A program made the translations under genes and the position numbers. Positions 9,184-18,138 of a stretch of DNA of 64,000 nt are shown piece by piece. The stretch's first letter is position 1; every line of letters begins with the position of its first letter. The notes below the pieces were generated by a model. That model did no database searches and was not told the DNA's origin. It saw only the letters and a list, made by a program, of their open reading frames with translations. Source of the DNA: VXOZ01 sp965220045 (GTDB lineage Bacteria; Chloroflexota; UBA11872; VXOZ01); contig OZ244803.1 in the NCBI GenBank assembly GCA_965220045.1, forward strand, positions 2,728,001 through 2,792,000, in the 5' to 3' direction.

Positions 9184-10332
9184 ATGGCTTCCTATCTGCT
9201 CAGTAGGTCCATTCAAATCCTGCTGACGCTATTCGCCTTCATCTGCATTGTCTTTTTCATCGTCAACGCGCAGCCGGGCGATATCAGCAACGTGTACGCG
9301 ATGAATCCCGAGCTGCCGCCGGATGCCCGGGAGAGACTGCAAAACCAGTTCGGCCTCAACGAGCCGCTGTGGAAGCAGTTTCTCGTCTATGTCAGGAACG
9401 TCTTTACCGGCAGCTTCGGCGTTTCCTTCAGCCACTATCCCCGCAGCGTCGCCGATGTTATTCTCGAGCGCCTGCCGCGCACTGTTGCGCTCTTCTTTAC
9501 CGCAACGGTCTTTTCCTTCTATCTTGGCTTCATGTTGGGCAAGATCATTGCCTGGAAACGCGGCGGCTGGACCGAGTATGCCACCACCATTGGCGGCGTG
9601 ACGCTGTACACGGTCTTCACGCCCTGGTTCGCGCTCATGATGATCTGGCTCTTCGCCTTCAAGGCAGGGTGGTTCCCCATCGGCAAGTTCCTCGATCCCG
9701 TGCTGTGGCGGGAAGCCCCGATTGAGGCGAATACGCTGTTCGGCCGTATGATGCTCACGGCGCTGGCGCTTTCCATTGTCGTATTCGTGGTCTTTGTCAT
9801 TACGACGCGGCTCCGTATCGGGGGAGCGCGGCTCATCCAACTCGGCAGCATCGTGGTGAGCGTGGGCGTGATGCTCGGAGCCTGGCGGCTGACTGGCCAC
9901 GGTCAGTATGCCTGGGATATCGTCAAGCACATGGTCTTGCCGGTGCTCACGCTGACCCTCATCAGCTTTGCCGGCACCATGCTGCTCACGCGCAACAGCA
10001 TGTTGGAGACGATGCGCGAGGACTTCGTGCTGGCGGCCCGTGCCAAGGGCCTGCCGGAAAAAGCCGTGCGCGATAAACACGTGGCGCGGAACGCTTTGCT
10101 GCCGGTGGTGACCAGCCTCGTCTTCAGCTTGGCATTTGCCGTGGACGGCGGCGTCATCATCGAGTCGGTCTTCTCGTGGCCCGGCATGGGGCAAACGCTG
10201 GTGTCGGCGGCGGTAGCGGAAGACCTGCCCCTGGCGGTCGGTGCGTTCGTCTTTGTCGGCATTTTCGTCCTGCTCGCCCACCTGGCGGTGGACGTGATTT
10301 ATGTCTTCTTGGATCCAAGGATTAGGTACTAG
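9184..10332 (+). CDS. ABC transporter permease, DppB/OppB type
   Basis: A 382-residue inner-membrane subunit, longer than the usual 310-340 residues because of an extra hydrophobic stretch around residues 185-235. The N-terminus (SYLLSRSIQILLTLFAFICIVFFIV) is the typical first helix and signature of DppB-like permeases. The EAA-type cytoplasmic loop AARAKGLPEKAVRDKHVARNALLP docks to the ATPases. The ATG lies downstream of AAAGGGG. Its stop codon shares one base with the GTG of the next permease, so the two are translationally coupled. Confidence 0.9.
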   Translation: MASYLLSRSIQILLTLFAFICIVFFIVNAQPGDISNVYAMNPELPPDARERLQNQFGLNEPLWKQFLVYVRNVFTGSFGVSFSHYPRSVADVILERLPRTVALFFTATVFSFYLGFMLGKIIAWKRGGWTEYATTIGGVTLYTVFTPWFALMMIWLFAFKAGWFPIGKFLDPVLWREAPIEANTLFGRMMLTALALSIVVFVVFVITTRLRIGGARLIQLGSIVVSVGVMLGAWRLTGHGQYAWDIVKHMVLPVLTLTLISFAGTMLLTRNSMLETMREDFVLAARAKGLPEKAVRDKHVARNALLPVVTSLVFSLAFAVDGGVIIESVFSWPGMGQTLVSAAVAEDLPLAVGAFVFVGIFVLLAHLAVDVIYVFLDPRIRY

Positions 10333-11282
10333 TGGCTGTAGACGTTGCTCCCCAAAGCGCAGCGCCCTCGATCCGGAAGGTGCGGCTCACGCTGGCCATG
10401 CGGAGCCTGCGCGAGAACTGGTCGCTCTTTCTCGGCACGCGCATCGGCGTGATCGGCCTCGTGATCATCATCTTCTATCTGGTGCTCGCCCTGGCTCATC
10501 CGATCCTGATGAACACCGTGTGGGAGGAGCGAGTCTACGATCCCGTGGTCGGCTACGCGTTTGATGAGACCCGCCAACCCGCGCCGCCCAGTTGGAAGCA
10601 TCTGCTCGGCACCGATCCCCTGGGCCGGGATGTCCTCAGCCAGCTCATGCACAGCGCGCGGACCGAATTCCTGCTGGGGCTGCTTGCCGCCGTCGTCACC
10701 GTCACCATCGGCACGACCGTCGGGGCGATTGCCGCGTACTACGGCGGGATCATTGACACGATATTGATGCGATTCGCCGACCTCATGGTCATGATGCCGG
10801 GAATCAGCATCCTCATCGTCTTGAGCGCACTCATCGGGGTAGAACACTTTGAGTTGGCACTCATCATCGGCATTCTTTCCGGCTTTGGCGGCGCGAGCAT
10901 TCTGCTGAAGTCCCAGGCGCTGTCCGTGGTAGTCAAGCCGTATATCGAGGCCGCGCGCGCCGCCGGCGGCGGGCCGCTGCACATCATATTCATCCACATA
11001 GTCCCCAACCTCCTGCCGCTCTCGTTCCTCTACATGATGTTCACGGTCACCGGCGCCATCTTTTCGGAAGCGATCCTGAGCTTCCTGGGTCTCCTGGACG
11101 TGCGCATGAGCTGGGGCCTGATGATCCACACCACCGAAGCGGCTGGCTATTTGCTGCAGGTCGGTGAATACTGGTGGCTCATATTCCCGGCCAGTCTATC
11201 CATCACGCTGCTGTGCACGTCGTTCTACCTCGTGGGACGCGCCATGGATGAGATCGTCAACCCGAGGTTGCGGCGCCTATGA
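10332..11282 (+). CDS. ABC transporter permease, DppC/OppC type
   Basis: A 316-residue partner permease. An N-terminal cytoplasmic segment (RLTLAMRSLRENWSLFLGTRIGVIGL) precedes the first helix. The periplasmic block LLGTDPLGRDVLSQLMHSAR is diagnostic of the DppC group, and the EAA loop reads EAARAAGGGPLHIIFIHIVPN. The GTG start overlaps the preceding TAG by one base. The stop TGA overlaps the start of the first ATPase (ATGA), which makes a tightly coupled operon. Confidence 0.9.
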   Translation: MAVDVAPQSAAPSIRKVRLTLAMRSLRENWSLFLGTRIGVIGLVIIIFYLVLALAHPILMNTVWEERVYDPVVGYAFDETRQPAPPSWKHLLGTDPLGRDVLSQLMHSARTEFLLGLLAAVVTVTIGTTVGAIAAYYGGIIDTILMRFADLMVMMPGISILIVLSALIGVEHFELALIIGILSGFGGASILLKSQALSVVVKPYIEAARAAGGGPLHIIFIHIVPNLLPLSFLYMMFTVTGAIFSEAILSFLGLLDVRMSWGLMIHTTEAAGYLLQVGEYWWLIFPASLSITLLCTSFYLVGRAMDEIVNPRLRRL

Positions 11283-12244
11283 GCGGTTTCCCACTGCTAG
11301 CCGTCGAAGACCTCACGATGCATTACCACACGCGCGCAGGTGAGGTGTGCGCGGTTGACGGCGTTTCGCTCTCGTTGGAAAGAGGGCAATCGCTGGGACT
11401 GGTGGGTGAATCCGGCTGCGGTAAGTCGTCACTCGCCCTGGCGCTCTTAAGGCTCCAGCCGGAGAATGCCCAGATATTGCGGGGCAAGGTGCTGCTGGAC
11501 GGCGTAGACCTGGTGTCGCTCTCCGATGAAGAGATGCGCAAGTACCGCTGGAACCGCATTGCCATGGTCTTCCAGTCCGCCATGAACGCCCTGGATCCGG
11601 TGTACCGGGTCGGCGACCAGATCATCGAGGCTTTGGAACAACACAGCAATGCGGCCCGCCCAGACATGGTGGAACGCGTGGGCGAGCTCTACAAGCTTGT
11701 GAACCTCTCCCCCAACTTCATCCAGCGCTATCCCCACGAATACAGCGGCGGCATGAAACAGCGCGCCATCATCGCCATGGCGCTGGCGTGTGAACCGGAC
11801 CTCATCATTGCGGACGAGCCGACCACGGCCCTCGATGTGATCGTACAGGACCACATTCTGCGTGAATTCGGGAACATCCGTAAAGAGCTAAACATGAGCA
11901 TGCTCTACATTTCCCACGATATGGCCGTCATTGCCGAGGTGAGCGACGTCGTCGCCGTGATGTATGCGGGCAAGATAGTGGAATACGGCACGGCTGAGGA
12001 AGTGTTCAATAAGCCCATCCATCCCTATACGCGGGCATTGATGTCGGCGTTCCCCAGCGTAACGGGCGAGAAACACGAACTAGCAACGCTGGGCGGCGAG
12101 CCGCCGAACCCGCTGGACTTGCCAAGCGGTTGCCACTTCCATCCGCGCTGCCCGTTCGCGACTGACGTGTGCGCCGAGCAGGAGCCGCCCACGGTCCGCC
12201 GCGGCGAGCATTGGGCCGACTGCTGGAATCCACCGGAGGACTGA
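11279..12244 (+). CDS. ABC transporter ATPase, DppD/OppD type
   Basis: A 321-residue cytoplasmic ATPase. Walker A is GESGCGKSS, the signature is YSGGMKQR, Walker B is LIIADEPTTALDV, and the switch histidine lies in LYISHDM. A C-terminal oligopeptide-type extension holds the Cys cluster CHFHPRCPFATDVC. The start overlaps the upstream permease stop and only four bases separate it from the next ATPase. It pairs with that protein as a heterodimer energising the importer. Confidence 0.92.
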   Translation: MSGFPLLAVEDLTMHYHTRAGEVCAVDGVSLSLERGQSLGLVGESGCGKSSLALALLRLQPENAQILRGKVLLDGVDLVSLSDEEMRKYRWNRIAMVFQSAMNALDPVYRVGDQIIEALEQHSNAARPDMVERVGELYKLVNLSPNFIQRYPHEYSGGMKQRAIIAMALACEPDLIIADEPTTALDVIVQDHILREFGNIRKELNMSMLYISHDMAVIAEVSDVVAVMYAGKIVEYGTAEEVFNKPIHPYTRALMSAFPSVTGEKHELATLGGEPPNPLDLPSGCHFHPRCPFATDVCAEQEPPTVRRGEHWADCWNPPED

Positions 12245-12248
12245 GGCA

Positions 12249-13271
12249 ATGGCGGCAGCCCCACAACCGACCGCCTCCAACGCGGACCGTCCCTTGCTCC
12301 AAGTCGAGGGCCTGCGCAAGCACTTTCCCGCCGGCTCCTCACGTTTCAGGCGCAACGAGCGCTTCATTCACGCGGTAGACGACGTCAACTTCACGCTGGG
12401 GAGAGGTGAAAGCCTGGGGCTGGTCGGCGAATCGGGGTGCGGCAAGACCACCACCGGCAAGATGCTGGTGCGCCTGATAGACCCCAGCGACGGTCATGTG
12501 ATCTTTGACGACGGTGCCGGCGAACCAACGGACATCGCGACGCTGCGCGGCAAGCCGCTGAAGGAATTCAGAAAACACGCGCAGATGATCTTCCAAGACC
12601 CTTACGAATCGATGAACCCCCGGCGCACGATTTTCGATACCGTCGCCGAACCCTTGCAAGTGCAGGACATCGGCACTCTGGTGGATCGCCTCGACCGCGT
12701 AATGGAGATGCTCGCGCTCGTCGGTCTCACGCCGCCGCGCACGTTTCTCTTCCGCTACCCGCATGAACTTTCCGGCGGCCAGCGCCAGCGGGTCGCTATC
12801 GCAAGGGCCCTCATCGTCGAACCGTCGTTCGTCGTGGCCGATGAGCCAACCTCGATGCTCGACGTCTCGGTGCGGACCGGCGTGATGCGTCTCATGGCAG
12901 ACCTGGCGACCGGACTGGGTATTGGGTATCTCTACATCACCCACGATCTGGCGGTGGCGCGGTACATGTGCAGCCGCATTGCGGTGATGTACCTCGGCAA
13001 GATCGTCGAAATCGGCGACACGGAGGAGATCCTGCGCAGCCCGCAACATCCCTACACCCAGGCGTTGCTCTCGGCAGTACCGGTGCCTGATCCCACGATG
13101 GCGCGTGAACCGGTGAAGATCAAGGGCGGCGTCACCACGCTCATCAACCCCCCGGCCCAATGCCGCTTCTACCCGCGCTGCCCTATCGCCGACGACTACT
13201 GCGAAACCAACGACCACCCACCCCTGGAACACAAAGGCCAGGAGCAGGAAGTCGCCTGCTATAAGGCATAG
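12249..13271 (+). CDS. ABC transporter ATPase, DppF/OppF type
   Basis: A 340-residue second ATPase. Walker A is GESGCGKTTTGK, the signature is LSGGQRQRVAIARAL, Walker B is FVVADEPTSMLDVSVR, and the H-loop is YITHDL. The C-terminal Cys motif CRFYPRCPIADDYC matches the oligopeptide extension of its partner. It is the last gene of the importer; no strong terminator hairpin was seen just after it. Confidence 0.92.
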   Translation: MAAAPQPTASNADRPLLQVEGLRKHFPAGSSRFRRNERFIHAVDDVNFTLGRGESLGLVGESGCGKTTTGKMLVRLIDPSDGHVIFDDGAGEPTDIATLRGKPLKEFRKHAQMIFQDPYESMNPRRTIFDTVAEPLQVQDIGTLVDRLDRVMEMLALVGLTPPRTFLFRYPHELSGGQRQRVAIARALIVEPSFVVADEPTSMLDVSVRTGVMRLMADLATGLGIGYLYITHDLAVARYMCSRIAVMYLGKIVEIGDTEEILRSPQHPYTQALLSAVPVPDPTMAREPVKIKGGVTTLINPPAQCRFYPRCPIADDYCETNDHPPLEHKGQEQEVACYKA

Positions 13272-13640
13272 CTTGCCGTTCCTGTACGTTTAAACTCCGC
13301 TAATTCACATCGTGTGGTTTGCTGCATGCAGTCTCCGAAGGTACTACAAAGGCCCAGTTAGTTCCTCTATTCCGAGGCAAGCTGCACGTACACCTAGCCG
13401 TAATCGGCGCCGACAAACTCATCGCCCCAAGTCACTGTAGGTGAACTCACCGATTCTCCTGGTGCCAAACAGTACCCTAGCACGCCCGCGGTAAGTGCTT
13501 TGAGGGCGTGGGCATGTCCAACTCGAGAGCCACCGTTGACCGCGACATAGCAGATAGTCAGTGAAGAGGCCATACGACGTTCGCATCCGGCCAATCCGGA
13601 AAACCTACGACTTCATTCACTTCTTAGCGGCTGAGCAGTT
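13272..13640. other. convergent intergenic gap
   Basis: About 370 bases between the ABC operon and the oppositely oriented PQQ-repeat gene. A minus-strand frame at 13394-13594 carries protein-like text (YVAVNGGSRVGHAHALKAL, LAPGESVSSPTV) but has no ribosome-binding site and no known family. At most it is a gene fragment. Confidence 0.3.
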
Positions 13641-15878
13641 TCAGTTTGCTTTGAGTCTTCGATGCGAAAGCAAGAGAGCGTGCGCAATGCCATTAGACCG
13701 TCTAAAGGTCGGGGGATTCTCTACAGTGGTGACATAGATGACGCCTTGGCTAACAGTCGGCGAAAAGAACGCATTGCCCCCTGCCTCATAGTGCCAATAG
13801 GCTTTGCCGGTCAAGGCATCGAGCGCGTGGAGGGTACCGATTTGCGATACGGCGTACAATACACCCTCAACGACCCTCGGCGTAACCAAATTGAACAAAT
13901 GAGGTTCCGAATAGCCACCAATCTGAGACCGCCACAATTCTGCGCCGTTGGCAGCGTTCAGAGCAAACACGTCGCCAAATGAGGAAGTAAGGTAAACGAC
14001 ATCTTCATAGACAACCGGGGTCGTAAGAACCTTAGGGAACTCCGGATCCGACTTGAGACCGCTAGCAAGTTTCCCCTTTCTTGAAGGAAGGGTCGACTCT
14101 AGGTCGATTCGGATGTTCCAAATCCTTTTACCGGTCGCTGCCTCCAGTGCATACACATCCCCAAACCATCCTGTCACATAGAGCACGCCATCACTGACCA
14201 CGGGAGAGAACCCATCCGTGTTGGACACCTGCTGCTGCCACCGGATCTGTCCTGTTGTGGAATCTATCGCAAGCAAGTCCCCAAGGTAGGTAATTACGTA
14301 GACCAAATCACCTCCAACCGCAGGTGGTGTAAAGTACCCTCGACCCTTCATGTCAAAGTTCCATAGCACTTCCCCACTTCTACTATCCATTGCGACGAGA
14401 CGGCCATCGAAGACATCCGAACCAACGGAACTTACGTAAACGACCTCGTGGTCCAGTGCCACGAAGGTTTCCGGCCCTCTCGTTCTTAGCTTCCATAGCA
14501 GTTTCCCTGCCGTGGCGTCCAATGCATAGACGTGGCCGTCCATCGAACTGGCGAAGACCACACCGCCATCACTCGTCTGTGGAGCCATCGTAGGATGCCC
14601 GTCCATCTTGAAGCGCCAATGTGGTGTTCCATTCGCAGCATCTATTGCGTATAGGTAACCATTGGGTAAGGCAAAGTGAACTATGTTCTGCCATTCCGCC
14701 ACAGTGGACGGGATATCGGAACCAGTAGCATAGCGCCAAATGACATCTCCGGTGCCGGCATCGAGCGCATAGACATGGCCGTCGTCCGCACCCACATAGG
14801 CCACACCGTCAACTACCTCTGGGGAGGAGTGGATTTTGTAGCCGATCTGGAAGCGCCAAAGGAGTTTACCGTCAGCAGCATCCAGTGCGTTGATAGAGCC
14901 ACTCCTCCCACCGACAAAGAACACACCATCACTCACTGCCAAAGAGATCGATTCTCTTTGACTCACCTGGGTACGCCAAAGAAGCTCGCCGGTCTCGGCT
15001 GCGAGTGCATACGCGTGGCCCCGATATGAGCTGGCAAGTACCACACCTTCATGAAATAAAGGTATCGCAGGCACAAGATCCTTGGCTGTAAAGTCCCAGA
15101 GTTCCTTTCCGGTTGTAGCATCGAGCGCTGAAAGCCCATAGTGGCGCTGGCTGACATAGACCACTCTGCCGACTACCAGTGGAGAAGGAACCCACGCCTG
15201 CCAATAGACTTTCGTAACCGCTCTGCCCCACTTGAATTCTCCGGTTTCAGCGTCCAAGGCGTAAATGAAACCGTCATTAGGAATTACATAAACGGCACCA
15301 TCCGCCACTGATGGCGAGCCGAGAACCTCTGCCGCGGTCTTGTAGCGCCAGCGCAGGTCACCGGTCGCGGCATCAAGCGCATACAAGTGCCTGTCGCTTG
15401 ATCCAACATAGACTACGCCGTTAACCACCGTTGGCGAAGAGTATACGTCACCCTCCGTGAGAAAACGCCAAAGCAGTTCCCCTGTCGAAGCATTGAGTGC
15501 GTACACGTGGTCATCGAGCGAACCAATGTACACGGTGCCATCAACAACCGCGGGGGAAGAAGATACGTCGTCTCCTGTCCTGAATCGCCACAGTAATTTC
15601 CCGGTAGCAGCTTGCAGCGCGTACACGTAGCCATCGTATGAGCCAAAGTAGACAACGCCATGAGCAACTTTCGGTGCGGATCGCACTGCACCACCAAACT
15701 CGTAACGCCACAGCAGACTTCCAGGTTCGTCAACCAATTTGGGGAATTGAGCCGACTCCGAAGGGGTAGAAGCACATGCAACAAGAGCGCATGCTGCAAG
15801 GGCAAGTGCTAGGCATCTCAAGATACCCACTACGGCTCTGCCCTTATTGCCCAATCTAATCAGTTCATACTGCATCAT
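13641..15878 (-). CDS. PQQ-binding-like beta-propeller repeat lipoprotein
   Basis: A 745-residue exported lipoprotein. The signal peptide ends in ALVAC, with lipidated Cys35. The mature protein is built from more than a dozen roughly 40-residue repeats of the type GVVYVGSSDRHLYALDAATG followed by a tryptophan block (LLWRF), the pattern of PQQ/BamB-like propeller blades. It is about twice the length of BamB, which suggests two propellers or one large ring. No quinoprotein catalytic motifs are apparent, so a scaffold or binding role outside the membrane is more likely than dehydrogenation. It is isolated, transcribed toward the ABC operon, with lower GC than its neighbours. Confidence 0.85.
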   Translation of the reverse strand: MMQYELIRLGNKGRAVVGILRCLALALAACALVACASTPSESAQFPKLVDEPGSLLWRYEFGGAVRSAPKVAHGVVYFGSYDGYVYALQAATGKLLWRFRTGDDVSSSPAVVDGTVYIGSLDDHVYALNASTGELLWRFLTEGDVYSSPTVVNGVVYVGSSDRHLYALDAATGDLRWRYKTAAEVLGSPSVADGAVYVIPNDGFIYALDAETGEFKWGRAVTKVYWQAWVPSPLVVGRVVYVSQRHYGLSALDATTGKELWDFTAKDLVPAIPLFHEGVVLASSYRGHAYALAAETGELLWRTQVSQRESISLAVSDGVFFVGGRSGSINALDAADGKLLWRFQIGYKIHSSPEVVDGVAYVGADDGHVYALDAGTGDVIWRYATGSDIPSTVAEWQNIVHFALPNGYLYAIDAANGTPHWRFKMDGHPTMAPQTSDGGVVFASSMDGHVYALDATAGKLLWKLRTRGPETFVALDHEVVYVSSVGSDVFDGRLVAMDSRSGEVLWNFDMKGRGYFTPPAVGGDLVYVITYLGDLLAIDSTTGQIRWQQQVSNTDGFSPVVSDGVLYVTGWFGDVYALEAATGKRIWNIRIDLESTLPSRKGKLASGLKSDPEFPKVLTTPVVYEDVVYLTSSFGDVFALNAANGAELWRSQIGGYSEPHLFNLVTPRVVEGVLYAVSQIGTLHALDALTGKAYWHYEAGGNAFFSPTVSQGVIYVTTVENPPTFRRSNGIAHALLLSHRRLKAN

Positions 15879-15981
15879 TCGACCTTAGGGAAGTTCGGTA
15901 GACGCCCTCAACGCACTTCAATCTAGCAAACCCGACCGAGTGCAGCCGTACAAGTGCGTTTGGCAACGACCAACTATTCCG

Positions 15982-17127
15982 TCAAATATCAATCACCGCG
16001 CCGGTGTCGTCGCGGAGATTCTTGAAGTAGTAGAAGCTGCGGGGCGGGTTGGCGGCGATGACGTCTTCGTCCAGGTCGACGCCGAGGCCCGGTCGTTCGG
16101 GCACGTGGAGGTAGCCGTCCTTGATCTGCCACGGCTCCTTGAGCACCCGGTCGCGGTAGGGCTGGCTGGAGACGTATTCCAGCAGGTGGAAGTTGGGGAC
16201 GCTCATACCGATGTGGGCCGCGGCGGCCGTGGAGACCGGCCCCATGGGGTTGTGCGGCGCCACGAGCACGTGGTGCACCTCGGCGAGCGCGGCGATCTTC
16301 TTGACCTCGGTAATGCCGCCCGCGTGGCAGAGGTCCGGCTGGATCACGTCCACGTACTGGCCTGCCAGCAGCGGCGCAAACTGCCACTTGGTGAAGTAGC
16401 GCTCGCCGGTGGCCAGGTCGATGCCGAGCTCGCGGGCGGTCTCGCGTACGGGCCGAAACGCCTCGATGTTGTCCGGCGGCACCGGCTCCTCGAAGAATGT
16501 GATGCGGCTATCTTTGACGGCGTGCAATTGGCGCACGGCCTGGGCCGGACGGCTCTTGCCGTGGTTGTCGATCATGATGTCCACGTCGCGCCCGACAGCC
16601 TGGCGCAGGATGGCGATGCGCTCGCCCAGGAGCGCCGCGGCCTGGTGGTCGCCCATGGGTTCATCCGTGGCCCACGCGCCGGTCTTGAGGGCGGTGAAGC
16701 CGGCGCCCACGAGCTGCGCCGCCTCCCGCGCGATGCGGTCGGCTTCATAGATGCCAACGTGGGTATACAGCCGGATGCGGTCGCGGGCGGGCCCGCCGAG
16801 CAGGTGGTACACCGGCGCGCCGTAATGCTTGCCCTTGATGTCCCACAGGGCTTGGTCTATACCGGCAATAGCGGTGTTGATGACCACCCCGCCCTTCCAG
16901 AAGCCGTCCTTGTAGAGCGATTGCCAGAGCCGCTCGGTCTCCAGCGGGTCCTTGCCGATGAGCGACTCGCCAAGCTGCCCGATGCAGGTGCGCACCGTGG
17001 CGTCCTTGCCCTCCAGGGTGGCCTCGCCCCAGCCGCAAAGCTCCGGCTCGTCGGTGGAGATCTTCACGAAGACCCAGTTGCGCGGCTCTCCCCACATGAT
17101 GAAGGTGTCTACTGCGGTGATACGCAT
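15982..17127 (-). CDS. mandelate racemase / muconate lactonizing family, galactonate dehydratase-like
   Basis: A 381-residue enolase-superfamily enzyme. An N-terminal capping domain (MRITAVDTFIMWGEPRNWVF, GWGEATLEG) precedes a TIM barrel. Metal ligands are visible as Asp in IDNHGK, Glu in FFEEPVPP and Glu in ATGERYF, with the catalytic histidine in APHNPMGP. The string INTAIAGIDQALWDIKGK is close to D-galactonate dehydratases. The start at 17127 was chosen because AGGAGGAGAG lies just before it; the upstream ATG at 17151 would place that ribosome-binding site inside the gene. It probably dehydrates a sugar acid in the cytosol; the exact sugar is uncertain. Confidence 0.85.
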   Translation of the reverse strand: MRITAVDTFIMWGEPRNWVFVKISTDEPELCGWGEATLEGKDATVRTCIGQLGESLIGKDPLETERLWQSLYKDGFWKGGVVINTAIAGIDQALWDIKGKHYGAPVYHLLGGPARDRIRLYTHVGIYEADRIAREAAQLVGAGFTALKTGAWATDEPMGDHQAAALLGERIAILRQAVGRDVDIMIDNHGKSRPAQAVRQLHAVKDSRITFFEEPVPPDNIEAFRPVRETARELGIDLATGERYFTKWQFAPLLAGQYVDVIQPDLCHAGGITEVKKIAALAEVHHVLVAPHNPMGPVSTAAAAHIGMSVPNFHLLEYVSSQPYRDRVLKEPWQIKDGYLHVPERPGLGVDLDEDVIAANPPRSFYYFKNLRDDTGAVIDI

Positions 17128-17214
17128 GGGCCTCTCTCCTCCTCTGAGCATTGGGATTTGTTGAACTGTTAGCTAAATTGTTAAATGAACCAAATGCCAA
17201 GGTGCAGACAATCC

Positions 17215-17244
17215 GTCATTCCCGTGCAAACGGGAATCCATCTT
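17215..17244. repeat. REP-like palindrome
   Basis: Copy of the gtcattcccg..cgggaatcc unit with the loop variant tgcaaa, followed by atctt. It lies 87 bases upstream of the galactonate dehydratase-like gene in a gene-free stretch that continues to 18138. Confidence 0.7.
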
Positions 17245-17546
17245 CTCCGGATACAGGCTGGATCCCTCGGTTTCCCAACCGCGCGTTCGCTGGAATGACT
17301 GCCACGACGTTAGCCGACATCTTCATTCCCTTGTGCGGCCTGGGCAAGGCCAAGGTGATTTCTGTTTTCGCGGAAATCTATCTTCACGCCTTGCCAATGG
17401 ACGCCGCGGCGGGTGGTCTTGCGCAGTCATGACTTTGGTACTCCGGTTTCAACCGCTCTCTTTGTCGCGCCTTGGAGCAAAGCGACAGAAAAGTGCCTAC
17501 ACACGCTTTAGATTCCGCGAATCCTGTTCGACGCCACGCTCGGAAT

Positions 17547-17786
17547 TGTAGATGTTGACTAATTCGTTGACAGAATCTCCTGTCCACTAGAAAGCGCTGG
17601 GAGTCCATGTCATTCCGAGCGCAGCGAGGAATCTAGGGTCCGAGTTGCTCGGAGTTGGATTGGCTATAGACTCTAGATTCCTCACTTCGCTACGCTCCGT
17701 TCGGAATGACATCCTATTGGGTCTTAATTGCAGGCAAAACCACCGATTGTCACCAATTCAGTTGACGAATTACCTGACATTTACAA
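17547..17786. mobile_element. 240-bp MITE with IS481-like ends
   Basis: The left end TGTAGATGTTGACTAATTCG and the right end (complement TGTAAATGTCAGGTAATTCG) match the two termini of the 1060-bp IS at 39440 and 47825. The inside holds only a long inverted repeat (arms 17609-17636 and 17673-17711) and no gene, so it is a non-autonomous relative of that IS. It sits at the centre of a larger palindrome, between GCTCGGAAT on the left and ATTCCGAGC on the right. Confidence 0.75.
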
Positions 17787-18058
17787 TTCCGAGCGCAGCG
17801 TCGAACAAGGTTCGCGGAATCTAGTGCCATGCTCTAGGCAGTCATTAGCCCCAGCACACGAGATTCCTCACTCCGCTGCGCTCCGTTCGGAATGACATAC
17901 CATTAGGTCTTACTCGCAGGCAGAACCACCGCTTGTTGTCACCAATTCTGTCAACGAATTACCTGACATCTACAGGAATGACATGTGTTGTGGACGTATG
18001 CAAGCGAGACCCACCGCTCATTTTCCCATTTCTGTCAACGAAACTCTCAATACTTACA
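17787..18058. mobile_element. two further truncated MITE right halves, nested
   Basis: After the 240-bp MITE come two more copies of the same right terminus. One ends at 17974 (ACGAATTACCTGACATCTACA-type) and a more diverged one ends at 18058 (CAACGAAACTCTCAATACTTACA-type). Their left halves are missing or lie to the left of 17547 in degraded form; 17508-17546 is an inverted copy of 17787-17823. The array reads as repeated insertion of related elements into one another. Confidence 0.6.
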
Positions 18059-18138
18059 GGATCGAATGAATACAATGGCAATGCGTAAGAAGGTCAATTC
18101 CCTGAGCGAGAGTCAAATCATCGACGAGAATCCTACTC

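Noticed and set aside
9229..10281. 350-codon minus-strand frame
   Set aside because: Antisense to the first permease; composition is extremely Glu/His/Arg-rich with no domain.
15940..17172. 410-codon plus-strand frame
   Set aside because: Antisense to the galactonate dehydratase-like gene, whose motifs and ribosome-binding site are unambiguous.
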